38,217 nucleotides of DNA from an uncultured Selenomonadaceae bacterium (GCA_937902665.1 CALELM010000088.1:1-38217), one strand, 5' to 3'; positions 1-8,759 are shown, counted from the stretch's first letter. The notes: generated by a model not told the origin, from the letters alone. A program made the numbers and translations.

Positions 1-2
1 AC

Positions 3-65
3 AGGATTCGTGCCTATGGCTTTGCGTTCCAAGGAAAGACGGTGCTGATTGGCAGAGGGGAATAA
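3..65 (+). CDS. C-terminal end of an unidentified protein (partial)
   Basis: An open frame enters from the left edge and stops at the TAA at 63-65, giving about 20 residues ending in GKTVLIGRGE. The fragment is too short to assign a family. It is followed directly by a strong hairpin with a T-run, which supports this being the true end of a transcription unit separate from the deo operon. Confidence 0.5.
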   Translation, partial: RIRAYGFAFQGKTVLIGRGE

Positions 66-73
66 GTGATAGA

Positions 74-101
74 AGCTCTCACAGGAATGTGGGGGCTTTT
101 T
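74..101 (+). terminator. Rho-independent terminator
   Basis: A 9-bp stem (AGCTCTCAC paired with GTGGGGGCT, with G-T pairs) and a 6-base loop are followed by TTTTT. It lies 8 bases after the stop of the partial gene and isolates it from deoC. Confidence 0.75.
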
Positions 102-176
102 CTTGTGTTTTGCATGAAGGAATTTTGCACACGAATGTAGAAGCAAGAAGCATCGAAGGGTTTTGGGAAAGAGGTA

Positions 177-842
177 ATGGCAATGCGGGCAGAGGATATT
201 TTGAGCAAGGTAGACCATACCTTGTTGAAGCAGACAGTAACGTGGACGGAAATAGAGGCTCTTTGTGAGGAGGCGGTACGTTATCATACGGCGACCGTGA
301 TGGTACCGTCCGTTTTCGTGAAACGGGTGCATGAGGTCTATGGCAGCAGAATTCCCGTGGCAACGGTCGTTGGTTTTCCTAACGGGAATTGCAGTACGGA
401 AGCAAAGATGGCGGAAACGGCACAGGCTTTGGCAGATGGTGCCGCTGAGATTGATATGGTTTTGCAAATCGGTGCATTGAAGGAGGGCAGGCTGGATTTC
501 GTTGCGGAAGAAATCCGAAGGCTCAAGGCACTTTGCGGAAATCGTGTTCTCAAGGTGATTGCGGAAACGTGCTTTTTGACGGAAGAGGAAAAGATTGCAG
601 CTTGCAAATGCGTGACAGAGGGAGGTGCGGATTACATTAAGACATCGACTGGATTTGGCACGGCTGGGGCAACACTTGCGGATGTGGAGCTTTTCAAGAA
701 GCATGTCGGTGCATCGGTAAAAATCAAGGCAGCCGGCGGTATCCGCACTCGTGAGGAGATGGAGAGCTTCCTGCAGGCGGGGTGCAGTCGCTTGGGGGCA
801 AGCGCGGCAGTTAAGGTGTTGAAGGATGAGATAAACGGATAG
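177..842 (+). CDS. deoC: Deoxyribose-phosphate aldolase
   Basis: Cytosolic class I aldolase that splits 2-deoxyribose 5-phosphate into glyceraldehyde 3-phosphate and acetaldehyde, the last step of deoxynucleoside breakdown. The 221-residue product covers the whole TIM-barrel family. Visible active-site elements are Asp93 in EIDMV, the Schiff-base lysine Lys155 in DYIKTSTGF and the second lysine Lys184 in KIKAAGG. Two in-frame ATGs (177 and 183) lie close together after an AGAGG element; 183 has the better spacing, so the first two residues may not be made. First gene of a tight same-strand run deoC-deoB-pdp-cdd-nupC; the gap to deoB is 11 bases. I saw no convincing promoter between the terminator at 101 and the start. 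Family assignment is secure. Confidence 0.96.
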   Translation: MAMRAEDILSKVDHTLLKQTVTWTEIEALCEEAVRYHTATVMVPSVFVKRVHEVYGSRIPVATVVGFPNGNCSTEAKMAETAQALADGAAEIDMVLQIGALKEGRLDFVAEEIRRLKALCGNRVLKVIAETCFLTEEEKIAACKCVTEGGADYIKTSTGFGTAGATLADVELFKKHVGASVKIKAAGGIRTREEMESFLQAGCSRLGASAAVKVLKDEING

Positions 843-853
843 GAGGGAGTATC

Positions 854-2032
854 ATGCCGGATATCAAGCGGGTATTTTTAATCGTATTGGATAGCTATGG
901 AATCGGTGCGGAACCGGATGCGGGGGAATTTGGAGATGGTGACTGCAACACGCTTAGGTCTATCTGTCATTCGAGGGAATACAATACGCCGAATTTGCGG
1001 AAACTTGGGCTGTTCAATATAGATGGGGTTGGTTGCGGGGAGGCTGCAGAACAACCGCTTGGTTCTTTTGCCAGATTGCGCGAGATTTCCAAGGGCAAGG
1101 ATACGACCATCGGGCATTGGGAAATTGCAGGAATTGTATCGGAGCATCCTTTACCTACCTATCCGCATGGATTTCCTGCAGATGTGATCGAAAGGCTGGA
1201 GAAGGCTTTTGGAAAAAAAATTCTTTGCAATCTGCCGTATTCCGGCACGCAGGTCATTCATGATTACGGGCAGGAACAGAAGGAAACCGGAGGATTGATT
1301 TGCTATACTTCGGCAGACAGCGTGTTTCAAATTGCGGCTCATGAGGAGGATGTTCCTGTGGAACAGCTTTATGAGTATTGCCGCATGGCCCGCAAAATTC
1401 TGCAGGGAGAGCATGGGGTAGGACGCATTATTGCCCGTCCGTATGTCGGGAAATACCCTGATTTTGAAAGAACCTCGCGGCGCCATGATTTTTCCTTGGA
1501 ACCAACGGGAGATACTGTTCTTGCGGCACTCCAGAGGAAGGGGCTTGCGACAATCGGTGTTGGGAAGATATCGGATATTTTCGCTGGCTGTGGCATTAGT
1601 CGGTCGCTTGGTGTTAATCAGGACAACCGTGACGGCATGGAGAAGACGATTCGTTTGATGGACGAGGATTTTACGGGACTCTGCTTTGTTAATTTGGTAG
1701 ATTTTGACATGAAGTATGGGCATCGCAGGGACATAGACGGCTATGCAAGAGCAGCAACTGAGTTTGATGTGCAGCTTGGCAGCATGATGGAAAAAATGAA
1801 GGACGATGATGTGCTGATGATTACGGCAGATCATGGATGCGATCCGGGAGCACCGGGAACGGATCATACAAGGGAGTACATTCCGCTTCTTGTTTACGGA
1901 TCAGCGATACGGGCTGGAGTAAATCTTGGGACTTATCCAACATTTGCGATGATTGGCGCAACCATTTCGGATATTTTTGGAGCAAGCCTAAAGACGAAGG
2001 GGGAGAGCTTCCTTCCACGGATTTTAAAATGA
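854..2032 (+). CDS. deoB: Phosphopentomutase
   Basis: Interconverts (deoxy)ribose 1-phosphate and 5-phosphate, linking the phosphorylase downstream to DeoC upstream. The 392-residue length is normal for the alkaline-phosphatase-superfamily enzyme. Metal and phosphate ligands are visible: Asp13 in VLDSYGIG, the threonine-containing segment KDTTIGHWE near residue 85, DFDMKYGHRRD near 280, and TADHGCDPG then DHTREYIPLL near 325-345. A GGAGG site precedes the ATG. The stop is 10 bases before the pdp start, consistent with one transcript. Confidence 0.96.
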   Translation: MPDIKRVFLIVLDSYGIGAEPDAGEFGDGDCNTLRSICHSREYNTPNLRKLGLFNIDGVGCGEAAEQPLGSFARLREISKGKDTTIGHWEIAGIVSEHPLPTYPHGFPADVIERLEKAFGKKILCNLPYSGTQVIHDYGQEQKETGGLICYTSADSVFQIAAHEEDVPVEQLYEYCRMARKILQGEHGVGRIIARPYVGKYPDFERTSRRHDFSLEPTGDTVLAALQRKGLATIGVGKISDIFAGCGISRSLGVNQDNRDGMEKTIRLMDEDFTGLCFVNLVDFDMKYGHRRDIDGYARAATEFDVQLGSMMEKMKDDDVLMITADHGCDPGAPGTDHTREYIPLLVYGSAIRAGVNLGTYPTFAMIGATISDIFGASLKTKGESFLPRILK

Positions 2033-2042
2033 GGTATGCGGC

Positions 2043-3368
2043 ATGAGAATGTATGATTTGATTATGAAAAAACGCAATGGCGGCGTTTTGGAGAAGAATG
2101 AAATTGAAGAAATCATTCAAGGATATGTTCACGGGGAGATTCCGGACTATCAGATGTCTGCTATGCTGATGGCGATTTGGTTCAAGGGAATGAACGTGCA
2201 GGAAACGGTACAGCTGACTATGGCAATGGCAAAATCAGGCGATATGCTTGACCTTTCTGCGATTGAGGGGAAGAAGGTGGACAAGCATTCTACCGGCGGT
2301 GTCGGAGACAAGACGACCTTGGTTGTTGCGCCTATTGTTGCGGCTTGCGGCGGCAAGGTAGCAAAGATGAGTGGCAGAGGTCTCGGACATACGGGAGGTA
2401 CTGTAGATAAGCTGGAAGCAATTCCAGGATATTGCACGGCACTGGATCGAAAGACTTTTTTTGACATTGTGAAGGAAGTTGGCGTAAGCGTCATTGGGCA
2501 GACAGGAAATTTGGCACCGGCAGACAAGAAGCTGTATGCGCTTCGCGATGTGACAGCAACGATAGACAACATTCCATTGATAGCTTCCTCTATCATGAGC
2601 AAAAAGCTGGCAGCGGGAAGCGACTGCATTTTGCTTGATGTCAAAACAGGAAGCGGTGCCTTCATGAAGACCTTGGAAGATTCCATAGAGCTTGCGAAGG
2701 CTATGGTGTCGATTGGTGAGGGAGCAGGACGCAGGACAATAGCGTTGATTACGGACATGGACATTCCATTGGGAAATAACATTGGAAATTCTCTTGAAGT
2801 GATGGAATCCATGGATGTATTGAAGGGATGCGGTCCTAAGGATCTGACAGAGGTTTCCTTGCAGCTTGCGGCAAATATGCTGTTCATGACAGAGAAAGGA
2901 AGCATGGAGGAATGTCGGGCGATGGCAGAAAAGGCAATGGGGGATGGAACTGCATTCGAGACCTTTTGCCGTATGGTTAAGCGGCATGGTGGCGATGATG
3001 CAGTGCTTCGTGATTACTCTTTATTTGCAAAAGCTCCATTCCAAAAGGAAGTGCTTGCTGATGCAGATGGTTATCTTACGAAAATGGATGCGCAGCTCTT
3101 GGGCATAGCTTCGGCAACCCTTGGAGCAGGAAGAGAAACGAAGGAAAGCTCGATTGATTTTTCTGCTGGCATTCAGGTAAAAAAGAAGTACGGCGATTCT
3201 GTGAGGAAGGGAGATGTTTTGGCAGTCCTGCATACATCACAGGAGAAGTCGCTTTTGCAGGCAGAAAGGCTTTATAAGGAAAGCATAGCGATAGGGGAAA
3301 TGATTCCTTCAAGGAGACCTTTGGTGTATGCGAGAGTGGAAGGCAGCAAGGTGGAAAGGTATTGCTAG
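2043..3368 (+). CDS. pdp: Pyrimidine-nucleoside phosphorylase
   Basis: Phosphorolyses uridine, deoxyuridine and thymidine to the free base and (deoxy)ribose 1-phosphate. The 441 residues match the family in full: N-terminal helical domain (RNGG near 11), phosphate-binding KHSTGGVGDKTTL (81-93), and SGRGLGHTGGTVDKLE (about 110-125). Firmicute enzymes of this type usually accept both uridine and thymidine, hence pdp rather than deoA; the sequence alone does not prove specificity. The 3' end overlaps the widest possible cdd frame by a few bases, showing tight coupling. No purine nucleoside phosphorylase is present here, so the operon handles mainly pyrimidines. Confidence 0.94.
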   Translation: MRMYDLIMKKRNGGVLEKNEIEEIIQGYVHGEIPDYQMSAMLMAIWFKGMNVQETVQLTMAMAKSGDMLDLSAIEGKKVDKHSTGGVGDKTTLVVAPIVAACGGKVAKMSGRGLGHTGGTVDKLEAIPGYCTALDRKTFFDIVKEVGVSVIGQTGNLAPADKKLYALRDVTATIDNIPLIASSIMSKKLAAGSDCILLDVKTGSGAFMKTLEDSIELAKAMVSIGEGAGRRTIALITDMDIPLGNNIGNSLEVMESMDVLKGCGPKDLTEVSLQLAANMLFMTEKGSMEECRAMAEKAMGDGTAFETFCRMVKRHGGDDAVLRDYSLFAKAPFQKEVLADADGYLTKMDAQLLGIASATLGAGRETKESSIDFSAGIQVKKKYGDSVRKGDVLAVLHTSQEKSLLQAERLYKESIAIGEMIPSRRPLVYARVEGSKVERYC

Positions 3369-3379
3369 GGGCGATGAAA

Positions 3380-3769
3380 ATGGACGATAAAGATTTGGTT
3401 CAGGTGGCGATGGCTTATCGGGAACATGCGTATGCACCGTATTCGCATTTCAAGGTGGGAGCGGCAGTGCTGGCAAAAAGCGGAAAGGTGTACGGTGGCT
3501 GCAATGTAGAAAATTCTTCCTATCCGGTAGGAATTTGTGCAGAGCGTACGGCAATATGCAAGGCAGTCTCGGAGGGGGAACGAGAATTTTTGGCAATTGC
3601 GATTGTGGCTGCTTCTGCCTCCCCTTGTGCGCCATGCGGCATGTGCCGACAGTTTATTGCAGAGATGAAGATTCCAAGAATTCTCATGGCAAATCTTAAG
3701 AGAGAGATAAAAGCTGTGACATTGCCGGAGCTTTTGCCGTTTGCTTTTTCGGAAGAAAATCTTCAGTAA
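3380..3769 (+). CDS. cdd: Cytidine deaminase
   Basis: Homotetramer-type zinc enzyme that deaminates cytidine and deoxycytidine to (deoxy)uridine, feeding Pdp. Zinc-binding and catalytic motifs are intact: CAERTA (Cys and catalytic Glu) and PCGMCRQ (two Cys); substrate motif NVENSSYP is present. I chose ATG 3380 (129 residues, MDDKDLV...) because an AGGGGC element sits 7 bases upstream and the N-terminus then lines up with known small Cdd proteins. A TTG at 3362 and an ATG at 3374 are in frame alternatives. The gene sits 11 bases after pdp. Confidence 0.95.
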   Translation: MDDKDLVQVAMAYREHAYAPYSHFKVGAAVLAKSGKVYGGCNVENSSYPVGICAERTAICKAVSEGEREFLAIAIVAASASPCAPCGMCRQFIAEMKIPRILMANLKREIKAVTLPELLPFAFSEENLQ

Positions 3770-3790
3770 ATTGTTGTAGGAGGTTTTTCC

Positions 3791-4987
3791 GTGTTTTTAC
3801 TTTTGAATATCCTAGGGATTTTTGCCTTTCTTGGCATAGGAGCGTTGGCTTCGCGTGAAAGAAAGATGATTCCGTGGAAAAATGTTGCTGTTTTGCTGGT
3901 CTGTGAAGTGGTTTTAGCGTGGTTTCTTACCACTTTTTCCGTGGGGAGAGAAGGCATCAGGATTGTGGTGGAGGTTTTTTCTTCTCTCCTCCATTCGGCA
4001 TACGCAGGGATTCGGTTTGCTGTCCCTGATTGGGTAAATGTACCGCAGATGAATTTTCTGACGGCGGCGCTTTTGCCCATCCTATTTGTGGTGCCGTTAT
4101 TTGATATCTTGAATTATATAGGTGTTTTGCCGTTCATTGTTCGATGGTGCGGCAAGGCGTTGGCAAAAATTTCTCATGCAGCACGTTTTGAAAGCTTTTT
4201 TGCCATCGAAATGATGTTTTTGGGAAATACGGAGGCTATCGGTGTTTCGAGGGTTCAGTTGAAGCGAATGAAGGCAGAGAGAAATCTTGCTATTGCTATG
4301 ATGAGCATGAGTTGTATTTCGGTTGCAATGCTCGGTGTTTACAGCGTGATGATGCCAGCGGATTTGGTATTGACAGCTGTACCGCTGAATGCGATGAGTG
4401 CCTTGCTTGCCATCCAGCTTTTGAATCCAACCAAGGTTCCGCCGGAGGAGGATATCATTTACGAGGTTCAGGAGAAAGGGAAGGAGGAACCGTTCTTTTC
4501 TTTTTTGAGTGATTCCATTTTGGGAGCTGGAAAGATTGTACTGATAATTTTTGCAAATGTGGTTGCTTTCGTGGCATTAGAGGATTTTTTTAATGTTCTT
4601 TTGGGAACATTGGTTGCAGGGTTGTCTTTGGAGACTATTTTTGGGTATTTCATGCTGCCTTTTGCATGGCTTTTGGGATTGCAGGCGGACGAGGCATTTC
4701 TTGTGGCGCAGTATATGGGGGAAAAGCTGGTGACAAACGAAATCGTTGTCATGTTGTCCGTCAAGGATCATCTTTCTGAGTACAGCACGCATGCAGTGGC
4801 AGTTATGACGTTGTTTGTTACATCTTTTGCAAATTTTAGTACCTTGGGTATGGTGCTGGGATGTGCCAAGGGAATCATGGACGAAGAGTCTAACTTGCTG
4901 GTTGGGCGAAATGTTTGGAGGATTTTTGTTTCCGGTATTTTGGTTTCCCTTTTCACGGCAGCGATTGGCGGCATGTTCTTTTGGTGA
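3791..4987 (+). CDS. nupC: Concentrative nucleoside transporter, NupC family
   Basis: Inner-membrane Na+ or H+ coupled nucleoside importer (CNT family), supplying substrates to the enzymes encoded upstream. The 398-residue protein is hydrophobic throughout, with family signatures FLGNTEA near residue 140 and the C-terminal segment SFANFSTLGMVLG near residue 345. It starts with GTG at 3791, preceded by a strong TAGGAGG site. The position after cdd in a salvage operon fits. Base specificity cannot be read from the sequence. Confidence 0.93.
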   Translation: MFLLLNILGIFAFLGIGALASRERKMIPWKNVAVLLVCEVVLAWFLTTFSVGREGIRIVVEVFSSLLHSAYAGIRFAVPDWVNVPQMNFLTAALLPILFVVPLFDILNYIGVLPFIVRWCGKALAKISHAARFESFFAIEMMFLGNTEAIGVSRVQLKRMKAERNLAIAMMSMSCISVAMLGVYSVMMPADLVLTAVPLNAMSALLAIQLLNPTKVPPEEDIIYEVQEKGKEEPFFSFLSDSILGAGKIVLIIFANVVAFVALEDFFNVLLGTLVAGLSLETIFGYFMLPFAWLLGLQADEAFLVAQYMGEKLVTNEIVVMLSVKDHLSEYSTHAVAVMTLFVTSFANFSTLGMVLGCAKGIMDEESNLLVGRNVWRIFVSGILVSLFTAAIGGMFFW

Positions 4988-5036
4988 TTCAGGGAAATTT
5001 TTATTTGCATGGAGGAAGGAAAAAAGGAAAATATTG

Positions 5037-5066
5037 TTGAAGCTAGTAGTAGTGGTTGTGTATAAA
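5037..5066 (+). promoter_or_regulatory. Putative sigma-70 promoter for the cheY-cheX group
   Basis: TTGAAG, an 18-base spacer and TATAAA, lying 27 bases before the receiver start codon. It suggests the receiver/CheX genes can be expressed independently of the deo operon. Confidence 0.55.
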
Positions 5067-5092
5067 ATTTTCCGTTTGCGGAGGTGGATGCT

Positions 5093-5476
5093 TTGGATAG
5101 AAAATTAAAGCTGTTGATATCGGATGATTCCAAGCTGTTGAGGAAGAAACTTCGGGCAGAGCTTGAGGCTTTGGATTGCGAGGTTATTGAGGCAGAAAAT
5201 GGCAAGGAAGCCATTTTGAAAGATTTGAACGATAAGCCGGATGGCGTTATTTTGGATATTGTCATGCCGGAGGTCGGGGGCATTGAAGCATTGCAGGTCA
5301 TTCGGGAGGTCAGTCCGGAGATTCCTGTGGTGATGCTCTCCTCTGTCGGTACGCCGCAGAAGCTGATGCAGACATTGAAGATGGGTGCGATTGACTTTAT
5401 CCAGAAACCATATACTTCGGAGCAGATCAAGAAGGCGGTGGAGCAGATTCGCAAGAGGGTCATGAAGAATGAATGA
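5093..5476 (+). CDS. CheY-like stand-alone response regulator receiver
   Basis: A 127-residue receiver domain with no output domain. Phosphorylation-site residues are all visible: acidic pair Asp11/Asp12, phospho-acceptor Asp55 in ILDIVMP, Ser83/Ser84 in LSSVGT, and Lys105 in QKPYT. It probably relays a phosphoryl signal to a partner protein, most simply the CheX-like product encoded next. I chose the TTG at 5093 because GGAGGTG lies 6 bases upstream; a GTG at 5084 lies inside that site and would add three residues. The stop overlaps the next start by 8 bases, implying translational coupling. No CheA or flagellar gene is in the window, so a chemotaxis role is inference. Confidence 0.88.
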   Translation: MDRKLKLLISDDSKLLRKKLRAELEALDCEVIEAENGKEAILKDLNDKPDGVILDIVMPEVGGIEALQVIREVSPEIPVVMLSSVGTPQKLMQTLKMGAIDFIQKPYTSEQIKKAVEQIRKRVMKNE

Positions 5477-6107
5477 GCAGTATCTCGCTCAATGCCTGAT
5501 CAATCAGGATTGCTTGTCACGAAGCCAGCTTGTGAGTCTCTTGCAGAAGAAAAGCTTTCAGGCGGTTGCAGAGACTGTTGCAGACATCGAAATGGAGGAG
5601 GGCAATCCAGTCAGCAAGGCAGTGAGGAAGGCCACTGGAAAAGAACTTCTGATGGAGTGCGATGCTTACAGCGCTTATATGGAGCTGTTCATGGAGTCTT
5701 TGCTGCAGTTTTTGGAAGCTCCTGCAGTGGTCGATCCGACCTGGATAGCTTCCAGTGAGCTAGAAGGGATTTATTGTGCTGTATCGCAAAGGATGGAAGG
5801 CGATGCGTGTATCGTTGCCGGCATTATGGCAGAGGATGATGCATTTGTTGAGCTGGCAGAAAGATACAGTGGGGAAGATGTGGATTCTCCGGAGGATGAG
5901 CTTGCCATAGACAGCTTGCAGGAATTCCTGAATGTAGTCAATGGGCTTTATTGCGTGGATGCCGCATCAGCTTCCAAGGAAATCGACCTTGGCGTGCCAA
6001 GATGGGGCAAGGTAGAAAGTCCGCAGGGAAACCATCAGCTTCTTTTGCGTATTTATACGGATTTCGGTTCTTTTTATGTCGTTTTGGCGGCAGATGAGTT
6101 TATTTAG
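5469..6107 (+). CDS. CheX/CheC-like chemotaxis phosphatase-type protein
   Basis: The 212-residue protein has a C-terminal half (about 75-212) of CheX/CheC type: the segment LQEFLNVVNGLYCVD near residue 155 resembles the conserved E-x-x-N helix that inserts into the receiver active site to remove phosphate. The N-terminal 70 residues are helical and do not match a family I know. The start overlaps the end of the receiver gene (ATGAATGA), so the pair is probably made together and may interact as kinase-signal receiver and phosphatase. The family call is moderately firm; the enzymatic activity is inferred. Confidence 0.72.
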   Translation: MNEQYLAQCLINQDCLSRSQLVSLLQKKSFQAVAETVADIEMEEGNPVSKAVRKATGKELLMECDAYSAYMELFMESLLQFLEAPAVVDPTWIASSELEGIYCAVSQRMEGDACIVAGIMAEDDAFVELAERYSGEDVDSPEDELAIDSLQEFLNVVNGLYCVDAASASKEIDLGVPRWGKVESPQGNHQLLLRIYTDFGSFYVVLAADEFI

Positions 6108-6181
6108 GAATATGTTGATTGCAAGGAACGGCTTGTGCATGATGGCATGCATGAGTCGTGACTTTTTGTGGGGAGGAAAGA

Positions 6182-6358
6182 ATGGCAAATGCAATTTGGG
6201 AGCTGGAGGGGAAGCTCTTGCAGGTGATGACCGCTTTTGACCGACTGAAAAAGAAACAGGAGCTGTCGATAGAAGAAAGTGAGAAGCTGGAGGAACTCCA
6301 AAAACGCAAGGCATTTTTGGAACAGGCACTTCGGAAGGAAAGGCTCAAGGGGTTTTGA
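6182..6358 (+). CDS. Small coiled-coil protein, unknown function
   Basis: A 58-residue, highly charged protein (MANAIWELEGKL...) that is predicted by eye to be almost all helix with heptad-like Leu spacing. GGGAGG lies 5 bases before the ATG, a good ribosome binding site, which is the main reason to accept it over the longer frame starting at 6158. It follows cheX by 74 bases on the same strand. I do not recognise a family. Confidence 0.6.
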   Translation: MANAIWELEGKLLQVMTAFDRLKKKQELSIEESEKLEELQKRKAFLEQALRKERLKGF

Positions 6359-6466
6359 GTTTTGGGGTGGATGTTGGCATGATGAAACAATATTGAGCGG
6401 ATTACAGAAGCGGAAAAAATATCCTGACCATAGGAAAAGAATTGAAAGAAAAGTAATCAAAGGGTA

Positions 6467-6495
6467 TTGACAAGGACGAAACTGCATGGTAACAT
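6467..6495 (+). promoter_or_regulatory. Sigma-70 promoter for tRNA-Ser
   Basis: Consensus TTGACA, 17-base spacer and TAACAT. The tRNA begins about 61 bases after the -10 box, so a short 5' leader would be processed off. Confidence 0.7.
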
Positions 6496-6556
6496 ACCTA
6501 TTGTCGCAGGCGATGGGGCAGGCGAGAATAGAATAGCTTCTCTTAGAGAGCACAGT

Positions 6557-6647
6557 GGAGAGTTGTCCGAGTGGTTGAAGGAGCACGCCTGGAAAGCGTG
6601 TGTACGGTGATACTGTACCGAGAGTTCGAATCTCTCACTCTCCGCCA
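6557..6647 (+). tRNA. tRNA-Ser (anticodon GGA)
   Basis: The 91-base class II tRNA has acceptor arm GGAGAGT pairing with ACTCTCC, G discriminator, an encoded CCA (6645-6647), a long variable arm, a TTCGAAT T-loop and the anticodon loop CTGGAAA with GGA. It reads UCC and UCU. The anticodon would pair with the UCC proposed as specifier of the serA T-box 2.2 kb downstream. Confidence 0.97.
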
Positions 6648-6680
6648 TTTTTTTTGTTGAAAACAGGATTCTTTTTCAGG

Positions 6681-6801
6681 TCGGGCTGCAGTGCTTGGGT
6701 CTTGCGCAATGAAGCCCCGTGAACCTCGTCAGGTCTGGAAGGAAGCAGCGATAAGCGGGTTCCTTCATGTGCCGCAAGGGTGCCTGAGGACTGTGGTCCG
6801 A
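6681..6801 (+). ncRNA. ffs: Signal recognition particle RNA (small bacterial type)
   Basis: The conserved domain IV core GTCAGGTCTGGAAGGAAGCA is followed by GCGATAAGCGG, with the asymmetric and symmetric internal loops that bind Ffh. The ends pair over at least 10 positions (CGGGCTGCAGT with ACTGTGGTCCG, including G-T pairs), which sets the limits given. It forms with Ffh the particle that targets membrane and secreted proteins. It lies between tRNA-Ser and dnaX, a common bacterial arrangement, and is closed by its own terminator. Confidence 0.94.
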
Positions 6802-6824
6802 CGTGGGAAAGACGAGTTTTGGGA

Positions 6825-6850
6825 ACGGCAGCCGAAAGGCTGTCGTTTTT
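6825..6850 (+). terminator. Rho-independent terminator after SRP RNA
   Basis: An 8 to 9-bp stem (ACGGCAGCC with GGCTGTCGT), a GAAA tetraloop and a T-run. It lies 24 bases after the SRP RNA and 28 bases before dnaX. Confidence 0.8.
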
Positions 6851-6877
6851 GCATTGAGAGGAAAGAGGGGAGAAAGC

Positions 6878-8680
6878 ATGGCATATATCGCGCTTTACCG
6901 GAAGTGGCGCCCAAGAACTTTTCGGGATCTGGTTGGGCAGGAGCATATCAGCAAAACCTTGCTGCATGCGATTCAAGCCAATCGCATAGGGCATGCCTAT
7001 TTGTTTTCTGGTCCAAGAGGAACGGGGAAGACCAGTGCGGCGAAGATTTTGGCAAAGTCTTTGAACTGCAAGAATGGACCGACAACGGAACCATGCGGGA
7101 TATGCGAAAACTGCAAGAAAATAGATGCAGGCTCTTCTATGGATGTTTTTGAGATTGATGCAGCATCCAATCGTGGCATTGATGAAATACGTGACATTCG
7201 GGAGACGGTAAAATTTGCGCCGGCAAGCGGAAGGTACAAGGTCTACATCATTGATGAGGTTCACATGCTCACAACGGAGGCATTTAACGCATTGCTGAAG
7301 ACCTTGGAAGAACCTCCTTCTCAGGTCATTTTCATTTTGGCAACCACGGAAGCGCACAAAGTGCCGGCAACGATTCAGTCACGCTGCCAAAGATATGATT
7401 TCAGGCGGATTGCCACGGAAGAAATTCAAGCAAGGCTTCAATACGTTGCTGATGAGATGAAGATTGAGGTGGAGCCAGAGGCTTTGATGCTGATTGCGAT
7501 TCAAGCGGATGGAGGATTGCGGGATGCGCTCAGCATATTGGATCAGTGTGCTTCCATAGAAGATGGCTGCGTAACAGCACAGCGTGTCCGCCAAATTCTG
7601 GGATTGGTAGGGCATCAGTGGATTTTTCGGTTGGCAAAGGCAATTTTTGAGGGAAATATGCAGGAGATTCTTGAAATGCTGGCGGGTCTCTTGCGGGACG
7701 GCAAGGAATTGCGGCAGGTGTTGGTGGAGCTGTCCCTGCACCTCAGAGGCTTAATGATTTACCAAGCGACAGGAAGCATGGAGCAGGTAGGGCTTTATTT
7801 GGAATCGCAGGAAATTTTGGATGAGCAGTCCAGATATTGGGAGCAGGAAGAACTTGTGCAGATGATTCGGAGACTGCATGAAGCGATGAATGAATTGAAA
7901 TGGTCCATACAGCCGCGCATTACTGTGGAGGTTGCCTTGCTTTCCTTGTGCAGGAAGGAAGCGTTTCCCCGAAAGGAAGCACTGCCGTCAGCAGCAAGGG
8001 CGGAGGATGTGCGTATTGCGCAGTTGGAAAGCAAGCTAGCGCAGATTGCAGCATCATTGGCTGCTGGAGGACCAAAGAAAGAGGAAATGCAAGAGACAGC
8101 AAAGCCTGTCAAGCAACCTACTAAGCAAAAGCCGTCACAGATTCCATCGGGACTTCCAGTACAGGAAGATGCGGACGGTGCGGCTGTTCTGAAAAAGATG
8201 GTGCAGGCGTTTTCTGCTTCCGGAAAAGTCCCCGTGCTTGCCTGCGTGAAGCAGGCAACCTGCATTGGCATGACAGAAGAACAGTATATTCTTCGCTTTC
8301 CAGGGCATATTATGGCAGATATGGCAATGAAGCTGTACCGAAAGCATATTGAGCCGGAGCTGGAACGGATTACGGGAAGGCGATTGCAGCTGGTTTGCTC
8401 CGAGGGAGCTTTGCCGCAGGCTGCAAAGAAACCTGCAGTGAAAAAAGAAATTCCCGAAACACCGGAGGAACGGGCAGTTAGGGAAGAATATTCTTCTTTG
8501 GAGAAGCTGTCGCCCAAAGAACAGGAAAATATAAGATCCTCGCTTGATTTTTTGGATGGTGAGCTGGTACCTTTGCCAAACAGTGCCCATGCAGCAGAGG
8601 CGATGGAGCAGCCAAGTGATATGGACTTGCCTCCATTGGGAGATGATGACGTGCCTCCTTTGGAGGAAAAGGATGAATGA
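6878..8680 (+). CDS. dnaX: DNA polymerase III subunits gamma/tau
   Basis: Clamp-loader ATPase subunit of the replicase. The 600-residue product has Walker A GPRGTGKT (45-52), four zinc cysteines (64, 73, 76, 79), Walker B IIDEVH (124-129) and the SRC sensor motif of AAA+ clamp loaders, then a poorly conserved Lys/Glu/Pro-rich C-terminal region with tau-like length. The start at 6878 follows AGGGGAG by 5 bases; the longer open frame back to 6803 crosses the SRP terminator and is rejected. The usual downstream partners ebfC and recR are not present; a promoter and T-box for serA follow instead. The delta subunit is encoded about 9 kb away (holA). Confidence 0.96.
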   Translation: MAYIALYRKWRPRTFRDLVGQEHISKTLLHAIQANRIGHAYLFSGPRGTGKTSAAKILAKSLNCKNGPTTEPCGICENCKKIDAGSSMDVFEIDAASNRGIDEIRDIRETVKFAPASGRYKVYIIDEVHMLTTEAFNALLKTLEEPPSQVIFILATTEAHKVPATIQSRCQRYDFRRIATEEIQARLQYVADEMKIEVEPEALMLIAIQADGGLRDALSILDQCASIEDGCVTAQRVRQILGLVGHQWIFRLAKAIFEGNMQEILEMLAGLLRDGKELRQVLVELSLHLRGLMIYQATGSMEQVGLYLESQEILDEQSRYWEQEELVQMIRRLHEAMNELKWSIQPRITVEVALLSLCRKEAFPRKEALPSAARAEDVRIAQLESKLAQIAASLAAGGPKKEEMQETAKPVKQPTKQKPSQIPSGLPVQEDADGAAVLKKMVQAFSASGKVPVLACVKQATCIGMTEEQYILRFPGHIMADMAMKLYRKHIEPELERITGRRLQLVCSEGALPQAAKKPAVKKEIPETPEERAVREEYSSLEKLSPKEQENIRSSLDFLDGELVPLPNSAHAAEAMEQPSDMDLPPLGDDDVPPLEEKDE

Positions 8681-8725
8681 ACTTGCTTGCAGATGGGAGA
8701 GGACATAGTTTTTTAGGGAAGACGC

Positions 8726-8754
8726 TTGACGATAATGGGCGGAAGGCATATAAT
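8726..8754 (+). promoter_or_regulatory. Strong sigma-70 promoter for the serA leader
   Basis: TTGACG, a 17-base spacer and a perfect TATAAT. Transcription would begin near 8761, at the start of the T-box leader. Confidence 0.85.
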
Positions 8755-8759
8755 GGGTA

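Noticed and set aside
6803..6877. N-terminal extension of dnaX
   Set aside because: It would be translated from within the SRP RNA terminator; the ATG at 6878 has a proper ribosome binding site.
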